Position numbers and translations under genes: made by a program. From Conus ventricosus (Eukaryota > Mollusca > Gastropoda > Neogastropoda > Conidae): a DNA stretch of 64,000 nt. Within the stretch, counting starts at the first letter, position 1. Every line of letters starts with the position of its first letter. The notes below the pieces were generated by a model. That model was given only the letters and a program-made list of their open reading frames with translations, did no database searches and was not told the DNA's origin. The DNA lies in assembly GCA_018398815.1 (NCBI GenBank), contig CM031614.1, positions 52,668,219-52,732,218 of the forward strand, written 5' to 3'. Below, one piece after another: positions 24,002-32,429 of the stretch.

Positions 24002-24968
24002 TCAAATATTTTTACGTAAATTAATTAACGGAACTGTGTCTGGGGGGATTATCTGCAGTTCTTCTTTTACAAAAGATCTTTGAGGACTGGTTGTTTTGTT
24101 GTGTCAGTTTCTCGTAAATAGTACACGGGCGGATTCATTTTTACAATTCTTTTTATTTCATATGGATCAACACTCCAAACTGGATCTGTTGCCCTGATGC
24201 GAGTGTCCCCTTCTGCTTCCCCGGTAAATAAAGGTACCTTACTTTTAAACCAAACGTAATAGTTTGATGGTTGTACGGGAGTCTTCAGCAACATTTATTG
24301 TTTGTTTTTGATTGCTTGTACTGGTTTTAGCCCTTTAAATTCTTCATTATTCATTGCGCGCAAAACTGAGGCAGTCTTCTAACCCATTCTGTGTTGCGAG
24401 AATTGTCAATAAGCTCTCTGTGATACTGGTGGGAAAAAAAAGTCTTTCAGCAAACTGTTTGTTAAAGTTTTCAACTAAAGCCTGTGATCTGTGAACTCCT
24501 GGAATGCCTCTTTAATGGTAACTCTATGTTTTAACAATAATTGATTCACTTGGCCTTTAAATTCTTTCCCATCATCGACTTGAATCATGCGAGGATAAGT
24601 TGAAGGACCTCGTTGGTATATTAGTTGTATGGCAACAGCAACAGCAGAAGCACTCTTTTGTGTTAATGTTCCGCATCTTTGTATCTTGAAGCCATGTCAA
24701 TGACTGTGATGCGTACTTAAATCTTTTTCGTCTAATCGTATCGGAGGGTAAATATAGAAGGTCCATTTGATGGGTGTCGTTCGGTATTGTATTGACAAAG
24801 TGTGGTCTCTGTATTCGTCTAGGTGCAGGTAAATAAATTTGCCAAATCGCTTGTTTAGATAACCATTCTTTTGCTGTTTGTTCGCTGACCCCCTGCCGCT
24901 TGGCTTAGCTTTTTTATTGCCGTGATTCCCTTCCAATATCCTTTTGGCGAATAATAGATTTTGTTCAT
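24002..24968 (-). CDS. Retrovirus-type (rve) integrase of the Polinton (frame-broken)
   Basis: This catalyses integration of the element. The ATG at 24968 opens MNKIYYSPKGYW, followed by a basic N-terminal region and the DDE core. The first Asp is in QMDLLYLP (about 24750-24773), the second in QVDDGKEF (about 24560-24590), and the Glu is in the ENFNKQFAER segment (about 24440-24475). The C-terminal open stretch at 24067-24294 (YVWFKSKVPLFTG, RATDPVWSVDPYEIKRIV) is an SH3/chromodomain-like tail typical of Polinton integrases. At least four frame shifts break the gene. Intact length would be about 320 residues. It heads a minus-strand block with genes I and J upstream and H downstream. Confidence 0.88.
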
Positions 24969-24974
24969 TTTTAT

Positions 24975-25385
24975 TCAGCCAATATTATGTGCAATAAAAT
25001 ACACGATGGTCATACCAACGACAATAAACGCGATTTCTTGCATCTTTTGTTTTTCTGATGGTTGATAAAAGTCGCTGAATTTTGGTGGGGCAATGTTTCG
25101 TTTGGGTTTTTGCCTGTTACAAGATAATATTCTTTTATTGCTTGATCAACATCTTTAAATGTGTAAGCTGCATGTCCCTGTTTTTTTCAGTGTGTCGTTA
25201 ATAAAATCTAACTGCTCAATTCTCTGCTTTCATAGTGATCTTGTGCAGCTGCTAGTTGCTCCATAGCTTTGTTATGTCTTTTTCTCTCGCCGTCATCCCG
25301 TAGTTTACTAAACGCATAATTATTTTCCGCTAAAAGCAAGCGCATTCACCACAGCGCCGCCTATCATCATTACGAGTGAAGCCAT
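24975..25385 (-). CDS. Polinton protein I, two hydrophobic ends around a charged helix (frame-broken)
   Basis: The ATG at 25385 opens a hydrophobic N-terminus (MASLVMMIGGAVVNALAF). The central part is Lys/Glu/Gln-rich, and the C-terminus near 24975-25060 contains IAFIVVGMTIVYFIAHNIG. A proline-containing patch with FSDFYQPSEKQK precedes it. Several single-base shifts interrupt about 136 codons. The layout implies a small membrane protein with both ends in the bilayer. It lies 6 bp from the integrase start on the same strand. Function is unknown. Confidence 0.5.
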
Positions 25386-25406
25386 TTTTTATAAATGTAT
25401 TTTTTA

Positions 25407-25639
25407 TTACATATTTATACTGTCTGGAATTATTCCTTGCTTAACTAGAAAATCTTTCGTAGCAAATGAAGATGCAATAATAGCAATCAGCTTTGCCGAG
25501 TCTTCAAAGTCTAGTTTGCCAAGATCTGCTGGTTTAATTCTTAACAAGCTTTTACCAAGCATTGTGTATCCTATACTTAGGCCCCCAAATAACGGCAGAA
25601 TGGTATACAAGGTTGGCAACAGTTTTTTTCAGCGCTCAT
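25407..25639 (-). CDS. Polinton small membrane protein J
   Basis: The ATG at 25639 (MSAEK) leads, after a one- or two-base shift in an A run, into a 70-codon open stretch containing LPLFGGLSIGYTMLGKSLL and LIAIIASSFATKDFLV. This gives about 77 residues with one or two membrane segments. No known family was recognised. It starts 34 bp from the divergent gene K. Confidence 0.5.
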
Positions 25640-25673
25640 TTTAAAAAAAAAAATAATTATAATTAATAAAAAC
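25640..25673. promoter_or_regulatory. 34-bp divergent intergenic region between genes J and K
   Basis: A very AT-rich spacer (A runs, AATAATTATAATTAATAAA) lies between two start codons on opposite strands. It is comparable in size and composition to the 38-bp spacer at 18225-18262. Confidence 0.4.
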
Positions 25674-26014
25674 ATGAACACCGATGATCTATTAAACCTT
25701 CCTGAACTTATGATTACAAATGACCAGGTTGATGAGCAAGCTATAATGCCCAAAAAGGAAAGACTGTATTCTTTGGCAGCATGTGGAAAAACAAAACAGT
25801 TCCTCGAACTGAATTCAGCATAGAACAGATTCAACAGATGTCGCCACAAGACATTTTAAAGTATCATAACAGGTATGAAGCGCAACTTGGATCAAGAATG
25901 GTAAAAAGTGTGGGCAAAACGGTTCTTAGTTTGTACACTAAACTAGTCAGTAGATTTGCTCCCATTGATTCTGAACAAGATTTTATGTATGATTTAACAC
26001 AGATCCAGTTTTAA
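25674..26014 (+). CDS. Polinton small protein K
   Basis: The ATG at 25674 (MNTDDLLNLPELMITND) opens about 113 codons. The frame shifts once near 25790, and the downstream open stretch contains FSIEQIQQMSPQDILKYHNR and KSVGKTVLSLYTKLVSRF. It is soluble and helical, with no motif recognised. It is the first gene of a plus-strand block (K, L, M). Confidence 0.5.
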
Positions 26015-26128
26015 CAAAGTCATTAGAGTCTCTAAGCTGTGATTTATATTACAGATTTGGAACATTGTTATCGCCGTTAATCATGGGATTAATTACTTTT
26101 AATCATATAGATTTTATTTCCATTCAAA

Positions 26129-26614
26129 ATGACCGAGCCAGAAAATCAGCAGAACCAGAAAACACTGAATCAGGTGGAGAAAGTAACCAAGCCAGAAAAT
26201 CAGCAGAAAACACTGAATCAGGTGGAGACCAGTGAAAAGCACCCTTTGGCGTGTTAAAGCGGGAAAAAAATTAGCAGAGTGGAACAGACAAAAAAAATTA
26301 ATGTTACAGAATATAACTCATCATGAAAACATAACACCGCCAACGCCAACATTTTGATTCAATGCCAGCTAAAAAACTCCATATGATTCAAGACCTACAG
26401 CGCCAAAGTCTTCATGGAATATTGAACTTAAAACGTTGCCATTTTTGGCGCCCTTGCTGCTGTTGGGGCGGTTATTACGGTTATAAAGTATATAAACAAA
26501 GACACCAAGAACCAAAGTCCAAACAATCTCAACACTAATACAAAAGACGAACACAACAGCACGCCAGGAACGCCAACAACAAAAGATCATTTTGATCCAT
26601 TTCAGATGCAATAA
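26129..26614 (+). CDS. Polinton protein L, single membrane segment (frame-broken)
   Basis: The ATG at 26129 starts MTEPENQQ, and a ~48-bp tandem duplication (26140-26230) repeats a PENQQ..KTLNQVE segment. A basic patch RVKAGKKLAEWNRQKK follows, then a short hydrophobic stretch near 26450-26490 and a polar Asn/Thr-rich tail ending HFDPFQMQ. At least two frame shifts break about 160 codons. It is probably a type II-like small membrane protein; function is unknown. Confidence 0.45.
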
Positions 26615-26644
26615 TATTTTAAAAATTTTTGATAAAAATAGATC

Positions 26645-26878
26645 ATGGCATATTATTATTTGTTTAAAATGATGGAGTCAATAAATAAAGACATGGAGTC
26701 TATAAAAGACATTTCCATAGACCAGAATTGTAATCAATGCGGTTGCTTAGGATGTAAGAACTTCATTAAGATCTATGCTGACCGATTTCGCGCAGAGGAC
26801 GTTGAGCAAGACATCCTCGACGATGACGAGTTTTTGAGGCGTGTGTGTACTATATTAGACATCTACTATTTAAGATAA
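26645..26878 (+). CDS. Polinton small protein M with cysteine cluster (intact)
   Basis: An intact 77-codon ORF starting MAYYYLFKMMES. Four cysteines in CNQCGCLGC (residues 29, 32, 34 and 37) could bind a metal, followed by an acidic helix (AEDVEQDILDDDEFL). No family was recognised. It is the last gene of the K-L-M block, and a minisatellite begins ~50 bp downstream. Confidence 0.55.
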   Translation: MAYYYLFKMMESINKDMESIKDISIDQNCNQCGCLGCKNFIKIYADRFRAEDVEQDILDDDEFLRRVCTILDIYYLR

Positions 26879-26926
26879 AAACATAGATTGTATTTTTTTT
26901 TGATAATTATAAGATAACTTAAATAA

Positions 26927-27200
26927 GAACTGGTTGTACTTAGAGGATGACTTAAGTAAGAACTTGAGTAAAAACTTGAGTAAGAACTTGAGTAAGAACT
27001 TGTGGATGACTTGAGGATGACTTGAGGACTACTTGAGGATGACTTGAGTAAGAACTTGTGGATGACTTGAGGATGACTTGAGGACAACTTGAGGATGACT
27101 TGAGGATGACTTAAGGGTGACTTAAGTAAGAACTTGTGGATGACTTAAGGATGACTTGAGGGCAACTTGAGTAAGAACTTAGAAGTGACTTGGGGTGACT
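26927..27200. repeat. Short-period minisatellite in the Polinton right arm
   Basis: About twenty degenerate units of 11-12 bp alternate GATGACTTGAG and TAAGAACTTGAG types. There is no reading frame on the plus strand; minus-strand ORFs here are Ser-rich repeat translations. Confidence 0.85.
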
Positions 27201-27887
27201 TGAGTGTGTGCAATGCGCGGGTGGAGGTGTGCGTGCGCCTTTGATTATTTATAAGAAACGAATGTTCAGAATATAATATATTTATTATCAGTAAAACAGC
27301 GAAACAACAACAACAACATAACAATAACAACATATATACAAGCACGATCGCGTGCACACACACAAGATAGGGAGGTGCTTGCATGGGAAATGTGAAAGGG
27401 GTTTATGGTTCGCGCTTGAGCACCGTAATTCAAGCAGGCTGTCAGTCTCTCTGCCAACTGAAGATTATTCAAAGCAGCCACCAAGTGCATTTATCAAAAG
27501 CTTGATTTAATAAACAAGACAGTTGAATAAAGTCACTCTGTGGCCGCCTAAATAGGGAGCCTTTGAAGCAGGACGTTGAATAGGAGCATTGAAGCATGTG
27601 GAGCAAGAAGAAGTTGAAGCAGAGCCCTGGTTATGCATAACCGTTTATTTTTAGAATCATGTCATTTCCCCTTGCTGGTGGTTTGTGACAAGCAGAGCCC
27701 CGGTTATGCATAACCGTTATTTTTAGAATCATGTCATTTCCCCTTGCTGGGTGGTTTGTGACAGGCGCTCTACTGTGAATGTTGCTGCTCCAAGTCGGTT
27801 GGCACATGTGGAATCTTTTCCAGTAGTTGGCATATTCTGGAACCTGCAGCATGACTTTAATTGCGTTCATCTACTGAGGAAGAAGTT
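27201..27887. repeat. Polinton right-arm spacer with a two-copy ~73-bp direct repeat
   Basis: No convincing gene. Two near-identical copies (about 27618-27690 and 27692-27763) each contain the perfect 14-bp palindrome GGTTATGCATAACC (27629-27642 and 27702-27715), then TAGAATCATGTCATTTCCCC. The preceding ~400 bp is unremarkable. Confidence 0.75.
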
Positions 27888-28676
27888 TTAAAGGAAGCCC
27901 AACACAAAAAACTGTTTAAATCCAAAAAGTACACTTGCAAGTGCACGCAGTTTTCTAGCGTGGTCATCAGAATATCCAGTTTTTTCCTTCAACCAGTCTC
28001 CCCAATGTTGCTGTATATTCCCCCTGTTTTGCCAAGTCTCATGCCAATCTTTACACAAATTCAAAAAATTCCCAAATTGAATGTAGAACATGATAGTTTG
28101 TGCATCTTGCCTTCGAATGTTTCTGACCCCTCTTTTCAGTCTGTTGATGGTTTCATCTTCACTTTCAGCGTTAAATAGGCTATCTGTAAATACCTCTCTT
28201 GTTATTTTTTTTCCGATGTCAGCTTTGTTTGCAAGAAGGTATTCATGAAGTTCTGCTGGAGTTGATAATTCTTTCCTGCTCTTTTTGATTGTACCTTCCC
28301 TTTCTTTGAATAAAGCTTCAAGTTTTCTTTTGGGTTTTTTTTTTGGCAGTTTCTGCGGTCCATGCAGTTGAGCTTGGGGAACAATATCTTTCATTTTCCA
28401 AAGTAAACAAAATATTCATGCAACAACAGCTTTTCTTCCTCAGTCCAATTGTAAGCAGATGGAGGTAGCAATGTAGTAGATGCAGTAGATGACTGAGGTA
28501 TTGGTTGTTGAGTAGGTTTAGTACTCATGATTGGGAAAATAAGTGACGTTTCTTGAATAGAATAATCCAACAGAGCTTGATGTGCAGCGTTTGAAACTCT
28601 AATTTCCTGTGCTAATTCTTGTGAAGAAGGACTACCTAGTAAAACCCTCTCTTCTAAAAAATGCTATCTTGAGACA
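27888..28676 (-). CDS. Polinton protein N, possible DNA-binding/HTH-like protein (frame-broken)
   Basis: A 168-codon open stretch (27888-28394) begins MKDIVPQAQLHGPQKLPKKK and contains a lysine-rich basic patch. Its C-terminal part has WGDWLKEKTGYSDDHARKLR, which reads like the 'W..WL....G.S...A...' pattern of helix-turn-helix proteins of phages and large viruses. This is a weak inference. Coding-like sequence in other frames extends upstream to a possible ATG at 28676, with a Ser/Thr/Pro-rich linker and EEEKLLLHEYFVYFGK. The gene stands alone at the right end, facing left; a regulatory role is plausible. Confidence 0.5.
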
Positions 28677-29149
28677 TAGAATCAATCAGCAAAGTTTAAA
28701 AGTCACAACGCTTTCCTGACTGGAAATCACACACAGTCACGTCTTCACACCACCACAGCACCGGGGGAAATGACAAAATCACTAGGCTAGGTTGCTAACA
28801 AAAACAAGTGTTGGGCGGAAATGTCGTCACTGTTACTAATCAGCTGATTCTATCTAGTCTTGTGATTGGGGGAAGGGAAGAAACATGTTTTGATATGTTT
28901 TATGAAAGGCGGAATGACTGAGCAAGATCCTTTCAGCCACTTATAGAAATCTCGCTATTCAGAACTGCAGGCAATAGAAATCGATCGCTATTCATAACTG
29001 CTGACTGGCTTTACAAATCCAACGGTGCACGAGTGGAGACCGCTAGCTTTGCTCTGAATGCTTCTATTGAAATCTCTGGGAGTGCCGCGCTTCACTGCAT
29101 GCCTTTAAAAAACAACCTGCATAACCACTCTCTCTCACCTGCAGTGTGT
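28677..29149. other. Polinton right subterminal region, no gene seen
   Basis: About 470 bp of unique sequence upstream of gene N. It includes a short degenerate direct repeat (AGAAATC..CGCTATTCA..AACTG near 28945-29002) and ends in a GT run next to the inverted repeat. It probably contains the promoter of gene N; no motif was recognised. Confidence 0.5.
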
Positions 29150-29383
29150 GTGTGTGGATTTTATGTCAGAAATATAGCTCGTTTTAAAAGACTTTAGAGA
29201 GCAGTTAAAGACTGTAGTTTTATTTCACATGAAAGACAGAGACGCATTTGATGAATGTTTGCGCGAAAATGATGTTATTGAAAATGATCAAGAAAAACAT
29301 AAGATTAAAAAAAACTAAAATCTGAAAAGTTTAGTAAATTAGTATTGAAAACAGATAACCCTACACAGTATGTATGTTTGTAG
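29150..29383 (+). pseudogene. Duplicated 3' fragment of the packaging ATPase in the right inverted repeat
   Basis: Reads on the plus strand as the last ~75 codons of the ATPase at 13670-14281, up to the TAG at 29381-29383. It has substitutions and a small shift in an A run near 29310. It has no Walker motifs or start and exists only because the inverted repeat extends into the gene. Confidence 0.88.
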
Positions 29384-29418
29384 GGTCGTTATTTTTGGTT
29401 ATTAAAGTCATGCTTAGT

Positions 29419-29513
29419 AGAGAACTGTAATATGCCGCTTTTGGATTCGCCCGCCCGAGACCGCCAAGGCCGGTTGAGAGCGGATGAGCCAGAAGCGGCA
29501 TATACAGTTCTCT
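29419..29513. repeat. Terminal ~95-bp imperfect palindrome (hairpin end), right
   Basis: Begins AGAGAACTGTAATATGCCGC and ends GCGGCATATACAGTTCTCT, one base short of a perfect match in the outer stem. It is the same unit as at 13536-13632, in inverted orientation. Confidence 0.9.
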
Positions 29514-29518
29514 GCCCC

Positions 29519-30503
29519 AAACGCGTCCGCATTCGCATATGGTTCTGATTCGTATTCGGTTCAAAGTCGCAAACAGCCATTTCGCACTGGTAGCTTTAGG
29601 CGCCTAATCTATCAAGATGGGGACTGTGAGAATCATCGAACGTGGAGAGAAGTTTGACGAAAGCGGGATCAAAAACAAATGGAGGTGGGGGTGGACTTTA
29701 AAGTCCGTGAAAGTGAGGTCAGATCCCGATGAATTCGAGGGATCGGTCAACATATTCGAAAGGTTGACGTGCCAGGCAGTGCAAGATGTGTACTGTGCAC
29801 CACAGACATCGTACACTTGAAGCTGAACATAGGGAGAATCGGTCTTCAAGCAATGTGCCTTCTGCAGTCAGCATCCGTACTACAGAAGTAATTGAAATTG
29901 AAATGCCTTCATCACCCAAGAAGAAGCAGAGCACCCTGTCATGCTTCCTCCGACCCCATCCTAAAGATTAAATGGGCAGCTTTCCCCTGCAGACAAGGGG
30001 AAGGGAAAGAATATTTCTGCAGCTTGGCTGTGCTTGTCGTAAGAGGCGACAGAACCAGCCCCTCTCAGATTGCTTAGTTCCACATTCCAAACGTGAGTTT
30101 TGAATTTTGATAACTGTGTCTCCACCAATAACCATTTTGTTTTGTCTTGATAACCTGTTGGTCTTTTTTATGCTCTTTTCACATGAAATGTGTTGATATA
30201 AATATCATTTTAGATTTAGATGTTTAAGACCTTTGTCTTGTCTTTGACAGTGGATTGAATATCTGTATGGATGTACCTTTTCTGCATTAAATCTTGCACT
30301 TTTTCTGTGCAATTTTTTTCCCAAAAATAGGGCTCAGAATGAGCCAGAGTGCACAGATTTTGTTCTAGATTTTCAAAATTTTCTGGGGGGGGCATGCCCC
30401 CAGACCCCCCTAGCAGGGCGTGCCTGCTTCGCAGGCACGCATTCGTGGCTTCGCCACTTCAGAAATTTTCCTCTGATTTTTGGATAGACCATTTTAAGCC
30501 CTG
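29519..30503. mobile_element. Right part of the hAT-like transposon
   Basis: Unique ~985-bp segment between the Polinton target duplication and the transposon's right terminus. It has a 67-codon plus-strand ORF at 29617-29820 (start MGTVRIIERGEKFDESG). A second frame has cysteine pairs of the C..C type near 29785 that could be part of a BED-like zinc finger. A further ORF ends KKKQSTLSCFLRP near 29965. GC-rich inverted repeats follow (GGGGGGCATGCCCCC near 30388; TGCCTGCTTCGCAGGCA near 30422). It is a truncated or non-autonomous copy. Confidence 0.55.
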
Positions 30504-31290
30504 ATTGTAGCTTAGGTGATCGTTGATGAATGTAGATTGTGGTTGAGGTAATTGTTGATTAATGTGGATTGTGGCTGTGTTGATTGTTGATGAATGTAGA
30601 TTGTGGATGTGGTGATTGTTGATGAAGGCAGATTGTAGTTGTGATGAGTTTTGATGAAGGTAGACTGCAGAAATTGTTCATGACTGTAGGTTGTAGCTTA
30701 GGTGATTGTTGATGAATGCTGATTGTGGTGATTGTTGATGAATGTAGATTGTGGATTAGGTGATTTGTTGATGAATTTAGATTATGGTTGTGGTGATTGT
30801 GATGAATGTAGATTGTGGATTTTGCGATTGTTGATGAATGTAGATTGTGGTTGTGGTGATTGTTATTGAATATAGATTGCGGTTGTGATTATTGTTGATG
30901 AATGTTGATTCTGGTTGTGGTGATTGTTGATGAATGTAGATTGTAGCTGTGGTGATTGTTGATGAATGTAGATTGTTGTTGTCATTGTTGATGAAGGTAG
31001 ATCGTGGTTGTGATTTTTGATGAATGTAGATCGTGGTTATGGTGATTGTTGATGAATGTAGATTGTAGTTGTGGTAATTGTTGATGAAAGTAGATTGGGT
31101 TTGTGGTGATTGTTGATGAATTTGAATTATGAATGTGGTGATTGTTGATGCATAGATTGTGGTTGTTGTGATTCTTGATGAATGTCTATTGTGGGTATGA
31201 TAATTTTGAAGGAACGTAGATTGTGGTTTTGGTGATTGTTGGTGAATGTAGGTTATGGTTGTGGTGACTGGTGATGAATGACTAAGATGA
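30504..31290. repeat. Minisatellite, right half of the split array
   Basis: About 25 degenerate units of ~30-32 bp on the theme GTAGATTGTGGTTGTGGTGA + TTGTTGATGAAT, plus one ~58-bp left-type unit at 30640-30700. The unit at about 30684-30715 (TTGTTCATGACTGTAGG then TTGTAGCTTAGGTGATTG) matches the sequence expected at the empty hAT insertion site. Confidence 0.88.
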
Positions 31291-31449
31291 GAGGTTTGAA
31301 GATGAGGGTGTCATGCGGTTCATGGACACCACAACTTTGCAGACATATGACCTTGGCTTTAGGCAGCTTTAACGCTCCAGTCACAACTGAGAAGATCAGT
31401 CAAGTCCATGAAACACTTCAGATGGAGTTAAGGCGTCAAGGGTCAGAGA

Positions 31450-31669
31450 TATGATAATTATGTGATGTGTGTGTCCAGATCCTCACAAGGTGTTCTTAGT
31501 CCCACATTGTGTTGTCAAGGTCACAGGTCAAAGTTCAGCGGTCATATGGATGAGATGTGTGCGTTGTGTGTCCAGATCCTCACAGGGTGTTCTGGAGTCC
31601 TACATTGTGTTGTCAAGGTCACAGGTCAAAGTTCAGCGATGTCATACGGATGAGATGTGTGTGTTCCAG
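31450..31669. repeat. ~97-bp tandem duplication containing the exon 3 splice acceptor
   Basis: Two copies of TGTCCAGATCCTCACA(A/G)GG ... AAGGTCACAGGTCAAAGTTC lie immediately before exon 3. Each copy's TGTGTCCAG (CAG ending at 31478 and 31575) mirrors the true acceptor TGTGTTCCAG at 31669, about 97 and 94 bp apart. Confidence 0.8.
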
Positions 31670-31781
31670 GTGAAGCAGAAGATCAACCAGGCTTACGAAG
31701 CCCTTCAGGTGGTGTTCAGGGGTCCCTTAGCGTCGGACGAGGGGGACCAGGAGAACGCCACCACGGAGGAGCAGGACTCCA
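31670..31781 (+). CDS. DENND2: DENND2-like exon 3
   Basis: The acceptor GTGTTCCAG is followed by 112 bp: VKQKINQAYEALQVVFRG, then an acidic linker (SDEGDQENATTEEQDSS). The donor GTAAGC is at 31782. It starts in phase 0 and ends in phase 1, matching exon 4. The first part is a predicted helix just upstream of the DENN module. Confidence 0.8.
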
Positions 31782-31996
31782 GTAAGCTCCCTTCTTTGCC
31801 TCTCCTCTCTGTCCCCTGTGGTGCGGTCTCTGTCCTCCCTGTTCTCTTTCTGTTGTAGAAGTAGGAGTAGAAAAAAGAAATAGTTGTAATAAGAAGAATA
31901 ATCCTATCTGTGCAAGGGCTTCCACTTATCCACAACTTTGGGGGTTACAGAGGAATGCAGAAATTAAAAACAATCAACAAACAAACAAAAAGAAAG

Positions 31997-32429
31997 GGGC
32001 CGGAATAGCTCAGTTGGTAGAGCCCGGACTCGTGATCCTGGGGTTGCGGGTTCGAATTTCGGTACAGGGGGATTTTTCCTTCGGAGTTAACATTGGTTTC
32101 TGACTCCACTCCCCACACAGTCCTTCGAATGAGACTGTAAACCGAGGTTCTGTGTGAGAACACATGCACAACATCTTGCACACACGTAAAATCCCATCAC
32201 CAACTTTTTCTTCCGAAAATCCCATCACCACTTTCGGAAGAGAAGGCCAATTTGGCCGTTGGTATGGATGACACATTACACATAGCATGCACCTTCCCCG
32301 AAGATGGAGTATGGCTGCCTTAATGGCGGGATAAAAAAAAGTTATACACACAAAACTCCACTGCCTGTCTATACAGGCAGTGTCCGCAGGAGTATCAGCC
32401 TTCGTACGCAGAAGGAAGAAGAAGGAAGG
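31997..32429 (+). mobile_element. tRNA-derived SINE, 433 bp, with 14-bp TSD
   Basis: The head resembles a tRNA: GGAATAGCTCAGTTGGTAGA (A-box region) and GGTTGCGGGTTCGAATTTC (B box). A ~350-bp body containing GAGACTGTAAACCGAGGTTC and CCCGAAGATGGAGTATGGCT follows, with a GAAGGAAGAAGAAGGAAGG-type tail. Perfect direct repeats AAACAAAAAGAAAG flank it (31983-31996 and 32430-32443). It carries an internal pol III promoter and no protein gene. Confidence 0.9.

Larger units (their letters stand above)
13536..29513. mobile_element. Polinton/Maverick (adintovirus-like) integrated element, ~16 kb
   Basis: This is a self-synthesising DNA transposon or endogenous virus. Diagnostic genes are a packaging ATPase with Walker A/B motifs (13670-14281, minus), family B DNA polymerase with exonuclease and polymerase motifs (20516-23673, plus), a retrovirus-type integrase (24002-24968, minus) and a capsid candidate (18263-19529, plus). 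Inverted repeats of ~370 bp bound it (13536-13905 and 29150-29513), with a target duplication GCCCC. The 15,978-bp length fits the 15-20 kb usual for Polintons. Genes lie on both strands in blocks with divergent starts. Most reading frames are broken by one- or two-base shifts, while the ATPase and several small genes are intact. The two inverted repeats differ by only about a dozen changes in ~270 aligned bases by eye, so the copy is not ancient. Confidence 0.93.
29150..29513. repeat. Right terminal inverted repeat of the Polinton
   Basis: Inverted copy of 13536-13905 with about a dozen differences in the first ~270 aligned bases. It ends in the hairpin palindrome 29419-29513. Confidence 0.9.
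13426..30503. mobile_element. hAT-like DNA transposon, split by the nested Polinton
   Basis: The termini are CAGGGCTTAAAAT (13426) and its exact reverse complement ATTTTAAGCCCTG (30491-30503), flanked by the direct repeat ATTGTA (13420-13425 and 30504-30509). Transposon sequence is present only at 13426-13530 and 29519-30503; the rest is the Polinton. The right part carries short ORFs: 29617-29820, and 29786-29971 ending in KKKQSTLSCFLRP, a lysine/serine/phenylalanine motif like those near the N-terminus of hAT transposases. It also has the GC-rich subterminal GGGGCATGCCCCCAGACCCC. A 6-bp duplication is short for classical hAT (8 bp) but fits 6-bp lineages. No intact transposase is visible, so it is probably a non-autonomous or truncated copy. 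Confidence 0.7.

Noticed and set aside
13536..29513. Bacterial or viral contamination instead of a genomic insertion
   Set aside because: Target duplications, nested transposon ends and matching host repeat units on both sides show it is integrated in the host intron.
31997..32070. tRNA gene
   Set aside because: The tRNA-like head lacks a sound acceptor stem and is followed by a long conserved body and a target duplication, so it is a SINE.
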